Virus record (IMG/VR): IMGVR_UViG_3300037070_006409
Coordinates: 1 to 64,000 of that record
Strand: one strand, 5' to 3'
DNA length: 64,000 nt
Source: a virus
A program made the translations under genes and the position numbers. Below the pieces are notes generated by a model, which made no database searches, was not told the origin of the DNA, and worked only from the letters and a program-made list of their open reading frames with translations. Below are positions 15,713-22,447 of this stretch, in pieces (position 1 is the first letter of the stretch; every line of letters starts with the position of its first letter).

Positions 15713-16077
15713 TGCCGCGCAACGTCGAGGGCCGCCGCGTCGAGACCGCCGAGGAGATCGAGCAGGGCGGCGACTACGTGGTCAAGTACGCGCCCGACAG
15801 CAAGGTCATCGCCGCGATCGTCTTCGCCATGCCGGGCTTCTCCGAGCGCGACTCTGGCGCCCCGCTGTGGAACCGCATCGCCGGCCAGGGATCCTCGGAC
15901 CCGCGCGACCGGGTGCGCTGGGAGATCACCGAGGACGAGCAGGGACGGGTCACGGTTGCCCCCTCGATCAAGGCGCAGTGGCCCGAAGGTGAGGAGGGTG
16001 AGCGCAAGCTCTTCCACGCCTACCTGCGCGATGGCACCTGGGAGGTGCTGGACGACACAGCCGGGGCGAGCTGGTAG
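15712..16077 (+). CDS. Hypothetical neck-module protein
   Basis: A 121-residue protein from ATG 15712 (TGATG). Alpha/beta, acidic, with DYVVKYAPDSKVIAAIVFAM and VRWEITEDEQGRVTV strands. No family recognised. It lies immediately before the gp10-like gene. Confidence 0.55.
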   Translation: MPRNVEGRRVETAEEIEQGGDYVVKYAPDSKVIAAIVFAMPGFSERDSGAPLWNRIAGQGSSDPRDRVRWEITEDEQGRVTVAPSIKAQWPEGEEGERKLFHAYLRDGTWEVLDDTAGASW

Positions 16078-16079
16078 CC

Positions 16080-16619
16080 GTGGGCTACAAAGCCGACGGC
16101 GATCTCGGCACAGACCTCTTCCCCGAGCGCTTCATCACCGAGACCGCCGAGGAGATCGCCGACGCCGTGGGCGACCGCTTCCGCGACGGCGTGGCAAAGC
16201 GCACCCCGGTCGCCCGTCTTCCCCAGGCCTACACCGGGGACTTCATCGAGTGGATCAAGGACCGCGGTGGCCGCACGCCGCGGACCATGCGCGACTCCTG
16301 GCGCCGCTCGACCGTCAAACGCAACCCTGACGGCACCCTCACCGTCGAGATCTACAGCGACGAACCGATGGACAGCCAGGGTCGGCAGAAGGCCGATCTT
16401 GTCGAGGAGGACACGCGGCCGCACCTCATCCGGGCCAAGCGCGCCAAGGCCCTGCGCTACCCGTTCGGGCCGGTCTTCCGCTACAACGTCGAGGTCTGGC
16501 ACCCCGGCACCCAGGGCGTCCATATGTGTCGCGACACCGAAGCCGAGATGGAGGTGGCGTGGGAGACGATCGCCCGCCCGATCCTGGAGCGCAAGGAGCG
16601 CGAGTACAGCGACGTGTAG
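16080..16619 (+). CDS. Neck protein, HK97 gp10-like
   Basis: A 179-residue protein from GTG 16080. It opens with a long helix (FITETAEEIADAVGDRFRDGVAKRTPV), then GGRTPRTMRDSWRRSTV, a beta hairpin with a DGTLTVEIYSDEPM core, a TRPHLIRAKRAKALRY segment and a C-terminal helix. This is the usual plan of HK97 gp10/Mu gpG-like tail-completion proteins, where the core reads V-x-S-x-x-x-Y-A-x-x-x-E-x-G-T-x-x-H. The conserved piece here is VEEDTRPHLIRA. It would sit at the neck-tail joint. Confidence 0.65.
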   Translation: MGYKADGDLGTDLFPERFITETAEEIADAVGDRFRDGVAKRTPVARLPQAYTGDFIEWIKDRGGRTPRTMRDSWRRSTVKRNPDGTLTVEIYSDEPMDSQGRQKADLVEEDTRPHLIRAKRAKALRYPFGPVFRYNVEVWHPGTQGVHMCRDTEAEMEVAWETIARPILERKEREYSDV

Positions 16620-16811
16620 TTTTGTCGCGATAGAGTCGAAACGTACCGGCGTACCCGTCGGGGGTTGATAAGGAGGCGGGGAAGCGTCGCGGGCGCGGCA
16701 TGATCCGAGTCCCCCGAGTGCCGGAGTCGCTGCCGTCGAGGCGGATGAAATCTCGGCCACTCCTTTCGGGGGCAGGCCGTGGCCTCGGCGGGAGCGACGC
16801 CCGACCGCGAG
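16620..16811 (+). other. Intergenic region with inverted repeats
   Basis: About 190 bases without a convincing gene. It holds a possible -10 box (TAGAGT, 16631), an unused AGGAGG at 16670-16675, and an inverted repeat GGCCAC (16756-16761) with GTGGCC (16779-16784). A frame from ATG 16700 exists but its product looks like noise. It may specify a structured RNA or an untranslated leader. Confidence 0.35.
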
Positions 16812-16817
16812 TATCGT
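16812..16817 (+). promoter_or_regulatory. -10 box TATCGT for a leaderless gene
   Basis: TATCGT ends 7 nt before ATG 16825. No ribosome binding site intervenes. Confidence 0.5.
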
Positions 16818-16824
16818 GTTCCGC

Positions 16825-17013
16825 ATGGCCGACGATCCCGAGGTCCGCTTCACCGATGACCCGGATGCCGCTGCTTGGCGCTACGACCGCGCCGCTCACT
16901 TGCTGACTCTCAGCCGACCGAAGGCGCGGGAGCAACTTGGCTCCGAGACCTCTGACCCCGTAATCGCCATGCTCGGCCTCAGCGACTGGAGGGACAGTGG
17001 CCTGGGCGGTTGA
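16825..17013 (+). CDS. Small acidic protein
   Basis: A 62-residue protein, apparently leaderless. It begins DDPEVRFTDDPDAAAWRYDRAAH and has one possible amphipathic helix. It overlaps the start of the tail-terminator-like gene by 17 nt. Unknown function. Confidence 0.55.
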   Translation: MADDPEVRFTDDPDAAAWRYDRAAHLLTLSRPKAREQLGSETSDPVIAMLGLSDWRDSGLGG

Positions 17014-17623
17014 CGACGTGAAGCGCTCGGTGCGGCGCTACCTTTCGATGACGCTCGAATCGCCACCGTGGAAGCTGCGGGTCGAGCGTCGCGAGGTGAA
17101 AGACGAGGAGCGCCCGGTCGGCGTCGTCACCGACGGCCCGATCACCGTGGCGCGCGCCCGCGCCGCGACTCCCCAGGGCAACGTCGAGGAGATCATGCCG
17201 GTGACCGTGACGCTTTACCCGGCGATCGCCAGCGGCGACGTTGACGGGCTGCGCGCTGGCCGCCTCGAAGCCGACCAGCTCAAGGCCCAGCTCAACGAGC
17301 TGCTCAACACCGGCCTCACGGTGACGACGAAAGAGGAAGGCCGCGTGCGCCATTGGGCGGGGCCGTTCCGGCTCCCGCTCTGGGACTACGCCGACGTGCC
17401 GCTGAGCGGCGAGGATAAGGCTGGCCCCGAGGACCCCCACGACGTGCTCTGGGTGGTCGATGGGTCCACAGCCGTCGATGCGATCCAGGACCCCGAAGAC
17501 GCCCGCCGCTGGACCGTCGTCGCCAACTTCCGCGTCTCGATCGAGCGCCCCGGCCGCGTCCCCGGCGAGGACGAGGTGATGGACGTGGAGGACTTCCAGG
17601 GCAGCTTCGTCGGCGAGCCTTGA
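16997..17623 (+). CDS. Putative tail terminator or completion protein
   Basis: A 208-residue protein from GTG 16997. It starts with a helix (VDDVKRSVRRYLSMTLE) followed by beta strands (WKLRVERREV, PITVARARAATPQGNVEEIMPVTVTLYPAI) and a helix-strand end. It is the last gene before the sheath operon, as tail terminators usually are in contractile phages. The role is inferred from context and general fold impression. Confidence 0.55.
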   Translation: MAWAVDDVKRSVRRYLSMTLESPPWKLRVERREVKDEERPVGVVTDGPITVARARAATPQGNVEEIMPVTVTLYPAIASGDVDGLRAGRLEADQLKAQLNELLNTGLTVTTKEEGRVRHWAGPFRLPLWDYADVPLSGEDKAGPEDPHDVLWVVDGSTAVDAIQDPEDARRWTVVANFRVSIERPGRVPGEDEVMDVEDFQGSFVGEP

Positions 17624-17629
17624 TACTCT
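17624..17629 (+). promoter_or_regulatory. -10 box TACTCT before attenuator-like leader
   Basis: TACTCT just after the stop of the preceding gene, within the small palindrome GATAC-TCT-GTATC. Transcription would begin near 17637 and run into the terminator at 17790. No GGTTTC -35 element is present, so the promoter is tentative. Confidence 0.4.
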
Positions 17630-17756
17630 GTATCGCGCTGGCCTGTTCTAGTCGTCCGTAGCGGGACTGTGGGCGTGGCAGCTACCACGTCTAGTCGATC
17701 CTCCGGCATTGGGTCTTGGCCTGATCATCCAGGGCCAACAAGAGGGAGGAGAGAGC

Positions 17757-17783
17757 ATGGGCCAGGGAATCGCAAGATTCTGA
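17757..17783 (+). CDS. 8-residue mini-ORF before terminator
   Basis: ATG 17757 follows GGGAGGAGAGAG, one of the strongest ribosome binding sites in the window. It encodes only MGQGIARF before TGA 17781-17783, seven bases before the terminator stem. A ribosome stopped here would cover part of the hairpin. It could be regulatory or a relic. Confidence 0.35.
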   Translation: MGQGIARF

Positions 17784-17789
17784 CCCTAG

Positions 17790-17814
17790 AAGGGCCTCCC
17801 CCGCGGAGGCCTTT
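17790..17814 (+). terminator. Intrinsic-type terminator
   Basis: AAGGGCCTCC pairs with GGAGGCCTTT over 10 positions (one G-U), with a 5-nt loop of CCCGC. The T tract is short, so it may be leaky or partly factor-dependent. It separates the neck genes from the sheath promoter. Confidence 0.6.
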
Positions 17815-17848
17815 CCGGGTTAAAGGGGATAGTCCGATCTCATTCAGC

Positions 17849-17876
17849 GGTTTCACTTTTGGAGCTGGCCTATTCT
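17849..17876 (+). promoter_or_regulatory. Promoter, GGTTTC-N16-TANNCT class, copy 3
   Basis: GGTTTC 17849-17854, 16-nt spacer, TATTCT 17871-17876, then 9 nt to ATG 17886. The 18 bases at 17847-17864 are identical to those at the internal scaffold promoter. It drives the tail operon starting with the 133-residue gene and the sheath. Confidence 0.75.
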
Positions 17877-17885
17877 GCGCACTCG

Positions 17886-18287
17886 ATGGGCGACCAGCCG
17901 AAACCGGGTTCCTCCCCACGCAGCGGCGACGCAGCCGCGCAGCGCAAAGCCGAGGAGGAGCGTCAGGCCGCCGAGAAGGCAGCCACCGAGGCCGCTGAGA
18001 AGCGCGAAGCGCTTGACCTCCCAGCCGACGCCACCGACGAGGAAGTCGAGAAGGCCGAAGAGGCTGCCACGGCACCCTCGGAGGAGGAGGAGGTCCAGGA
18101 GGCCGAGGGACCGCAGCGCTACCCGGTCGAGGAGCTGCTCGAAAACGCCCGCACGCTGACGGGCTTCTCCCGGCACCTCCTGGCGGGGGCGCTCAGCGGA
18201 AAGGACCGCGAGACGTTCACCGTCGAGGAAGCCAAGGCTGCGGCCAAGAGCTTCTCCAAGCGCAAGGTGGGTGAGGAGGAGAAGTGA
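17886..18287 (+). CDS. Charged coiled-coil protein upstream of sheath
   Basis: A 133-residue protein. Residues 15-75 are an Ala/Glu/Lys-rich coiled coil (RKAEEERQAAEKAATEAAEKREAL) with acidic spacers. The C-terminal 50 residues form a more ordered unit (YPVEELLENARTLTGFSRHLLAGALSGKDRETFTVEEAKAA). It overlaps the sheath GTG (18284). No family is recognised; a tail assembly or sheath-associated role is possible. Confidence 0.6.
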   Translation: MGDQPKPGSSPRSGDAAAQRKAEEERQAAEKAATEAAEKREALDLPADATDEEVEKAEEAATAPSEEEEVQEAEGPQRYPVEELLENARTLTGFSRHLLAGALSGKDRETFTVEEAKAAAKSFSKRKVGEEEK

Positions 18288-19783
18288 CGACCCTCCAGCG
18301 CCCCGACAATCCGGGCACCTACATCAGCCTCGTCGGCGAATCCGCCGTCCGGCCTCCTGCCAACGTCGCCTCCACCGTCGCCATCCCGATCGTCCACGAT
18401 TGGGGGCCGATCGGCTCCGACGAACCGGGCAGTGACGGCAAGCAGGGCGGCGTCCAGCTCTGCGAAGTCTTCGGCAACTTCGACGCTCTCTTCGGCAACT
18501 CCGACACCGACGGCCGCGATGCCGCACTCGGTGCCTTCGTCGGCCCTGGCGTCCCAGGTGAGCCGGGAGCAGGCGGCGTCCTGGTCTACCGCATGGCGAC
18601 CAGCGCCGCAAAAGCCTCGACCAAAACGATCAAAAACACGAAAGAAGCCCCCGAAGATGCGCTGGTCCTCACGGCGGTCTACAAGGGCGAGCGCGGCGAT
18701 CGGATCTCCTACGTCATCGACACCGATCCCACCGATGAAGCGAAGGCCCGGCTGCGCATCCGCTTCGACGGCGTGGTCCAGGAGCGCTACAGCTACGCCA
18801 AAACGGACATCACCGCCCTGGCGGCAGCGATCAACGCCCGCTCCAAGTACGTCACCGCCGAAGTGAAAAAATCCGGCATCGCGCTCGCCACCACCACCGG
18901 CACCGCGCTGGCCGGCGGCAACAACGGTGACGAAGTGACGGCGACCGAGTGGGAAGAAGCACTCTCGTCCTTCGAGTTGCAGGACTTCTCGATCTTCGCG
19001 CCATTCGACCTCACCGACGACGAAGTGATCGCGATGGTGCTCTCCTGGGTGGAAACCCAGGCCGCGCAGCAGACGCCGGTCTTCGCCGTCCTCGGCGGGA
19101 AAGACACCGAGGACCTCACCGAAGCGATCGAAAAAGCGGAAGACATCCGCAACGAGCACATCGTCCGCGTCGCCGGAGGGAAATTCCACGACGACTTCTT
19201 GGACAAGGACATCAGCACCTCCAAGCTCGCCGCCCGGATCGCGGGCATCCTCGCCGGCCGCGGCGAAGAGTCCTCGCTCACCTTCGCTCCGATCGCCGGT
19301 CTCAAGCAGGTCGGCTCCACGATCATCGGCACCGACGAGCTGGCGCTTGCCGCCGAACAGGGCCTGACCGTCTTCCGCCGGGCTTCACGTCCGAACACCG
19401 ACCTCGTGATCGCCAAGGGCGTCACGACCTACACGAATCAGACGGACCCGACGAAGCCCTACGAACTCTTTTCCGACCCGCGCATCGTCCGCGTCGCCGA
19501 CCTCTTCCTGCGGCGGATGAAGGAGTGGGGCGACGAGAACATCATTGGCCCGACGCGCGTCATCGAGACCACGAAGGCGGCTGTGAGGCAGCGCGGTATC
19601 GCCGAGCTGTCCGACCTCGAATCGCGAGGCATGATCCTGCCTGGCACGAGCGAGGCCGACAAACCCTTCTTCCGCATCGTGGACGACCCCGGCCCGAGCC
19701 TGGAAGACGCGATCGTCTTCGAGTTCGGCTGGAAGTTCGCCCGCACGACCAACTTCTTGATCGGCACCGGGAAGGTGAGGTAG
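18284..19783 (+). CDS. Tail sheath protein (PBSX XkdK-like)
   Basis: A 499-residue protein from GTG 18284. The N-terminus PGTYISLVGES, the strand-rich middle (VLTAVYKGERGDRISYVID) and the conserved C-terminal domain (FSDPRIVRVADLFLRRMKEW, then DPGPSLEDAIVFEFGWKFAR) match contractile-phage sheath subunits. The length fits the family. It forms the contractile outer tail layer around the tube encoded next, and it is the main evidence for myovirus morphology. Confidence 0.85.
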   Translation: MTTLQRPDNPGTYISLVGESAVRPPANVASTVAIPIVHDWGPIGSDEPGSDGKQGGVQLCEVFGNFDALFGNSDTDGRDAALGAFVGPGVPGEPGAGGVLVYRMATSAAKASTKTIKNTKEAPEDALVLTAVYKGERGDRISYVIDTDPTDEAKARLRIRFDGVVQERYSYAKTDITALAAAINARSKYVTAEVKKSGIALATTTGTALAGGNNGDEVTATEWEEALSSFELQDFSIFAPFDLTDDEVIAMVLSWVETQAAQQTPVFAVLGGKDTEDLTEAIEKAEDIRNEHIVRVAGGKFHDDFLDKDISTSKLAARIAGILAGRGEESSLTFAPIAGLKQVGSTIIGTDELALAAEQGLTVFRRASRPNTDLVIAKGVTTYTNQTDPTKPYELFSDPRIVRVADLFLRRMKEWGDENIIGPTRVIETTKAAVRQRGIAELSDLESRGMILPGTSEADKPFFRIVDDPGPSLEDAIVFEFGWKFARTTNFLIGTGKVR

Positions 19784-19786
19784 CCC

Positions 19787-20308
19787 ATGCCCCAGCAGGC
19801 ATACCCAGGACCCAAGGGCAACCTCAAGCCACGCCAGCGTCGCGCTGGCCGCGCTGGCAAGGTCTGGATCAACGGCCGCTTCATGGGCGACATCCTTTCC
19901 GTGCAGTGGGACGTGGAGATCGAGCAGATCCCGGTCGCGATGCCGGGCACGTGGCAGGACGGCACCAAGCCTGGCGCCGAGGCCCGCCGCGGCACCTTCC
20001 GCTTCCAGGACGTTGACGACGAGTGGCGTCGCCTCGTCTGGGGCTTCTGCCAGGCCCGCAAGCAGGGCAACCGCGAGCTGGCCGCCGAATTCCCCGAATT
20101 CGATGTCATCACCGAAATTGACGACGTGGGCGCGCCCGCGAAGACGCGCTGGTCGCTGCTGAGCTGCCAGCTCTTTAGCTACTCCGGCGGCTTCTCCCAG
20201 GAAGACCAGCTCCTCGTCCGCGACGTGCCCTTCACCTTCGAGGACGACCTCCCGCTGGACTCGTTCGTGTATTCAGACGCGGGAATCACCACGTATGAAA
20301 ATGGCTGA
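19787..20308 (+). CDS. Tail tube protein (PBSX XkdM-like)
   Basis: A 173-residue protein directly after the sheath. Its start has the VWINGRFMGDILSVQWDVEIEQIPV pattern of tube subunits, followed by ARRGTFRFQDVDDEWRRLVW and a beta-rich end (VRDVPFTFEDDLPLDSF). It stacks as hexameric rings forming the DNA channel. A LAGLIDADG gene begins 2 nt after the stop. Confidence 0.8.
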   Translation: MPQQAYPGPKGNLKPRQRRAGRAGKVWINGRFMGDILSVQWDVEIEQIPVAMPGTWQDGTKPGAEARRGTFRFQDVDDEWRRLVWGFCQARKQGNRELAAEFPEFDVITEIDDVGAPAKTRWSLLSCQLFSYSGGFSQEDQLLVRDVPFTFEDDLPLDSFVYSDAGITTYENG

Positions 20309-20310
20309 GG

Positions 20311-20781
20311 ATGCCCTCCTCGGCCTTTTCGGATAACGCCTGGTTCTCCGGCTTCGCTGACGGCGAGGGCAGCTTTGGGATCTACCCGACTTACCGGCCT
20401 CACGGCGGCTATACCCCGCGCTTCGCTCTGCATATCCGCGCCGACGATCTCCCTGTACTGGAGGAATTGCGCGCAGAGTTCGGCGGGTCGATCCGGTTCC
20501 GTTGCACGCAGGCCGAACGGGGCGAAGGAAGGCCGCAGGCCTACTGGACGGTCAACGGCAAGGCTGACCTTGCGCGGTTGGTCGCCTACTTTGATCGTTT
20601 CCCTTTGAGGGCGAAGAAGCAGCGTGACTATGCGATCTGGCGCCATGCCGTTCAGGTCTACCTTGCCAACGGCTATAGGGCCAGAGAGCTGCCAGCGTTG
20701 TACGAGGCGATCGTTGCAGTGCGCGACTACGAGGCACCCGATGCTCTAGCTCCCGAGGCAATCCCAGAGAGCATCGCCTGA
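20311..20781 (+). CDS. LAGLIDADG homing endonuclease
   Basis: A 156-residue protein from ATG 20311. A single LAGLIDADG motif near the N-terminus (WFSGFADGEGSFGIYPTY), followed by the usual beta segment (RFALHIRADDLPVLEELRAEFGG) and a VTVNGKADLARLVAYFDRFPLRAKKQRDY region. One motif means it acts as a homodimer. It is a free-standing selfish gene between tube and chaperone genes. Its stop is coupled (TGATG) to the next gene. Confidence 0.85.
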   Translation: MPSSAFSDNAWFSGFADGEGSFGIYPTYRPHGGYTPRFALHIRADDLPVLEELRAEFGGSIRFRCTQAERGEGRPQAYWTVNGKADLARLVAYFDRFPLRAKKQRDYAIWRHAVQVYLANGYRARELPALYEAIVAVRDYEAPDALAPEAIPESIA

Positions 20782-21155
20782 TGCCAGCCGTTGATTACGC
20801 CGCAGCCTGGCACGACCTGGCGCGCCGGCTGGGCGAGAAGCCACATTGGGGCACGCGCGATCTCTATGCGCTGCTGACCGAGGTGGCGGCCGACCACGAG
20901 GTCCCCGAGGATCTTCTCCAACGAGCACTTCGCCTCCACGGAGGGGCGTTGACCATCCAACTAGTCCCCGAGCCGGGGGCCGATGACGAGGGCGGTTTGC
21001 CTGCCCCCGCCATGCCGCCCGAGCCGGGGTCATCGACCGGCGGAAGGAGCCACGATGAGCGAGAAGGACAGAAAACAGCACACCCCCCGAGCAGGTCTGG
21101 GAGGGGCAGCGACCCCCCCACCGCCCGGAGAGGTGCAGCCACCGTCTCCGCCTGA
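20781..21155 (+). CDS. Small tail-region protein overlapping chaperone gene
   Basis: A 124-residue reading from ATG 20781. The first 70 residues look genuine (DYAAAWHDLARRLGEKPHWGTRDLYALLTEVAADHEVPEDLLQRAL, a helical unit). The last 34 overlap the start of the chaperone gene in another frame and have a noise-like composition. The gene may be real with an overlapping tail. Unknown role. Confidence 0.55.
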   Translation: MPAVDYAAAWHDLARRLGEKPHWGTRDLYALLTEVAADHEVPEDLLQRALRLHGGALTIQLVPEPGADDEGGLPAPAMPPEPGSSTGGRSHDEREGQKTAHPPSRSGRGSDPPTARRGAATVSA

Positions 21156-21765
21156 GCCAGAGGCTGAGCAGACCGAGCAGGAGCGGGAAGACCAGCGTCG
21201 GCGTGACCTGGGACTGCCACTGGACGCGCCGGAGGAGCTGGTCGCCGCCGCCGAAGGGGACACCCCGGCCCGCGACGACGAGACGGGTGATGAAAAGGAG
21301 GCCACGGTCCTCGACTTCCTGCTGGGGCCGACGGTCCCGCTGGAGTTCGACGTGGACACCTTCATCGACACGCCGAGCGGCCGCGAGAAGCTGGTCTTTC
21401 ACATCAAGCAGATAGACGACACTCGGATTGACGAGCTGGAGAAGGATCACAGCGAAGGCGAGGGTCCCTTCCGGCGCGTCAACCGGATCATGCTCAACGC
21501 GGCCAAGGTCGCCGAGGCAACGGTCTATCTCGAAGACGCCGACGGGCGTCGGATCGACCCCGGCGCGCCTGAGTTCCGGGGACCGATCCCCGACCGGGCC
21601 GACGCCTTCCGCGGCCGCTTCAAGTTCCAGCCGGGCATTCTCTCGATGGTGGCGTCGGAGATCGACGCGGCCGCGGGGATGACAAACGACCGGGTGGGCA
21701 CCGCCCGGCGGGCGCCGACCGGGACGGCAGAGAAGAGCATCGCGACCGCAGTAAAAAACTCCTAG
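21055..21765 (+). CDS. Tail assembly chaperone, upstream frame (gpG/XkdN-like)
   Basis: A 236-residue protein from ATG 21055 with AAGGAG at 21044-21049. The N-terminus is Pro/Glu-rich and disordered. Residues 85-236 form the folded part (LLGPTVPLEFDVDTFIDTPSGREKLVFHIKQIDD, FRRVNRIMLNAAKVAEATVYL). It sits between the tube and tape measure genes. A canonical slippery heptamer lies four codons before the stop (codons A-AAA-AAC), so a fraction of ribosomes should shift -1 and add a 69-residue extension. Such pairs coat the tape measure during tail assembly. Confidence 0.8.
   Translation: MSEKDRKQHTPRAGLGGAATPPPPGEVQPPSPPEPEAEQTEQEREDQRRRDLGLPLDAPEELVAAAEGDTPARDDETGDEKEATVLDFLLGPTVPLEFDVDTFIDTPSGREKLVFHIKQIDDTRIDELEKDHSEGEGPFRRVNRIMLNAAKVAEATVYLEDADGRRIDPGAPEFRGPIPDRADAFRGRFKFQPGILSMVASEIDAAAGMTNDRVGTARRAPTGTAEKSIATAVKNS
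21753..21759 (+). promoter_or_regulatory. -1 ribosomal frameshift site A AAA AAC
   Basis: AAAAAAC sits in the correct zero-frame phase (GTA AAA AAC TCC TAG). The TAG lies 4 nt past it. A hairpin of GCGGTCC with GGACGC (21772-21789, one bulge) follows. The -1 frame then stays open to TGA 21966-21968 and encodes a protein-like sequence. This is direct sequence evidence for programmed frameshifting. Confidence 0.85.
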
Positions 21766-21968
21766 GGCGGCGCGGTCCGACGTGGACGCTCTATTCTCAG
21801 TGGCGGTTCCGGGGTATAGCGCCCTGGGCCGCCTGGCTGAGAACCCAAGAGGAGTGTCCCTGGCCCTCGCGGGGGCGGGCGGTCGAAATCGGCTTCGCGA
21901 TCCACGCCGCCGAACTGGAGAGGACAACGATCGACATCGTAGAGGCGCTCGGGGAGACAGCGGGATGA
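21759..21968 (+). CDS. Tail assembly chaperone, -1 frameshift extension (gpT-like)
   Basis: The -1 frame after the slippery site encodes 69 residues (LLGRRGPTWTLYSQWRFRG, then APWAAWLRTQEECPWP, then ending VEALGETAG) with no independent start codon. Trp-rich content and position match the T part of G-GT chaperones. The full GT fusion would be 304 residues (21055 to 21968). The stop overlaps the ATG of the HNH gene (ATGA). Confidence 0.8.
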   Translation, partial: LLGRRGPTWTLYSQWRFRGIAPWAAWLRTQEECPWPSRGRAVEIGFAIHAAELERTTIDIVEALGETAG

Positions 21969-22444
21969 CCCTCCGCCAACGCTTCGACGCCAAGTGGCAA
22001 CTCGATCCCGAGACGGGGTGCTGGCTGTGGACGGCAGCGACCAATCTTGGGGGTTATGGACTGCTCCGGATCACTGAGGAAGGTCAGCGGCGGATGGAGG
22101 TCGCATCAAGAACGTCATGGCAACTCTTCGTCGGCCCCATTCCCGACGACCTATGCGTCCTCCACCACTGCGACACCCCGCCCTGCGTCAACCCCGAGCA
22201 CCTCTTCCTCGGGACAAGGGCCGATAACGCGGCGGATCGTGACGCCAAGGGCAGACATCGGCATGGAACACGACGGGGTGAGGAGCACAGTAACGCGCGG
22301 ATCACGGAGATGATCGCTAGGGAGATTCTGGCTTTGCGGGGGGTGGGCCTGAGTCAGCCGGCGGTGGGCGCTCGCTATGGGGTCAGCCGTCAGCTCGTCT
22401 CGGCGATATGGCGGGGCGAAGCCTGGGCGCATCTAGGGGGGTAG
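21965..22444 (+). CDS. HNH homing endonuclease
   Basis: A 159-residue protein from ATG 21965, overlapping the stop of the frameshifted chaperone. It has the HNH_3 core (ETGCWLWTAATNLGGYG, CVLHHCDTPPCVNPEHLFLGT). A C-terminal helix-turn-helix (LSQPAVGARYGVSRQLVSAIWRGEAW) gives DNA binding. It is very similar in DNA and protein to 55843-56322. A longer reading from 21782 runs over the chaperone extension in another frame and was rejected. Confidence 0.85.
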   Translation: MTLRQRFDAKWQLDPETGCWLWTAATNLGGYGLLRITEEGQRRMEVASRTSWQLFVGPIPDDLCVLHHCDTPPCVNPEHLFLGTRADNAADRDAKGRHRHGTRRGEEHSNARITEMIAREILALRGVGLSQPAVGARYGVSRQLVSAIWRGEAWAHLGG

Positions 22445-22447
22445 TCG

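Larger units (their letters stand above)
17637..17814 (+). ncRNA. Structured leader RNA ending in a terminator (candidate attenuator)
   Basis: The 260-bp gap before the sheath operon contains a 7-bp hairpin (17672-17691, GGCGTGG with CCACGTC), a second one (17716-17738, TTGGCC with GGCCAA), a direct repeat CTAGTCG, a mini-ORF with a strong ribosome site (17757-17783) and an intrinsic-type terminator (17790-17814). Leader peptide plus terminator is the layout of a transcription attenuator. No downstream gene is controlled by it unless transcription reads through to the sheath operon, which also has its own promoter. Confidence 0.4.

Noticed and set aside
21782-21964. N-terminal extension of the HNH gene back to 21782
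   Set aside because: The same bases encode a better protein in the -1 chaperone frame, and the HNH family starts at the ATG at 21965.
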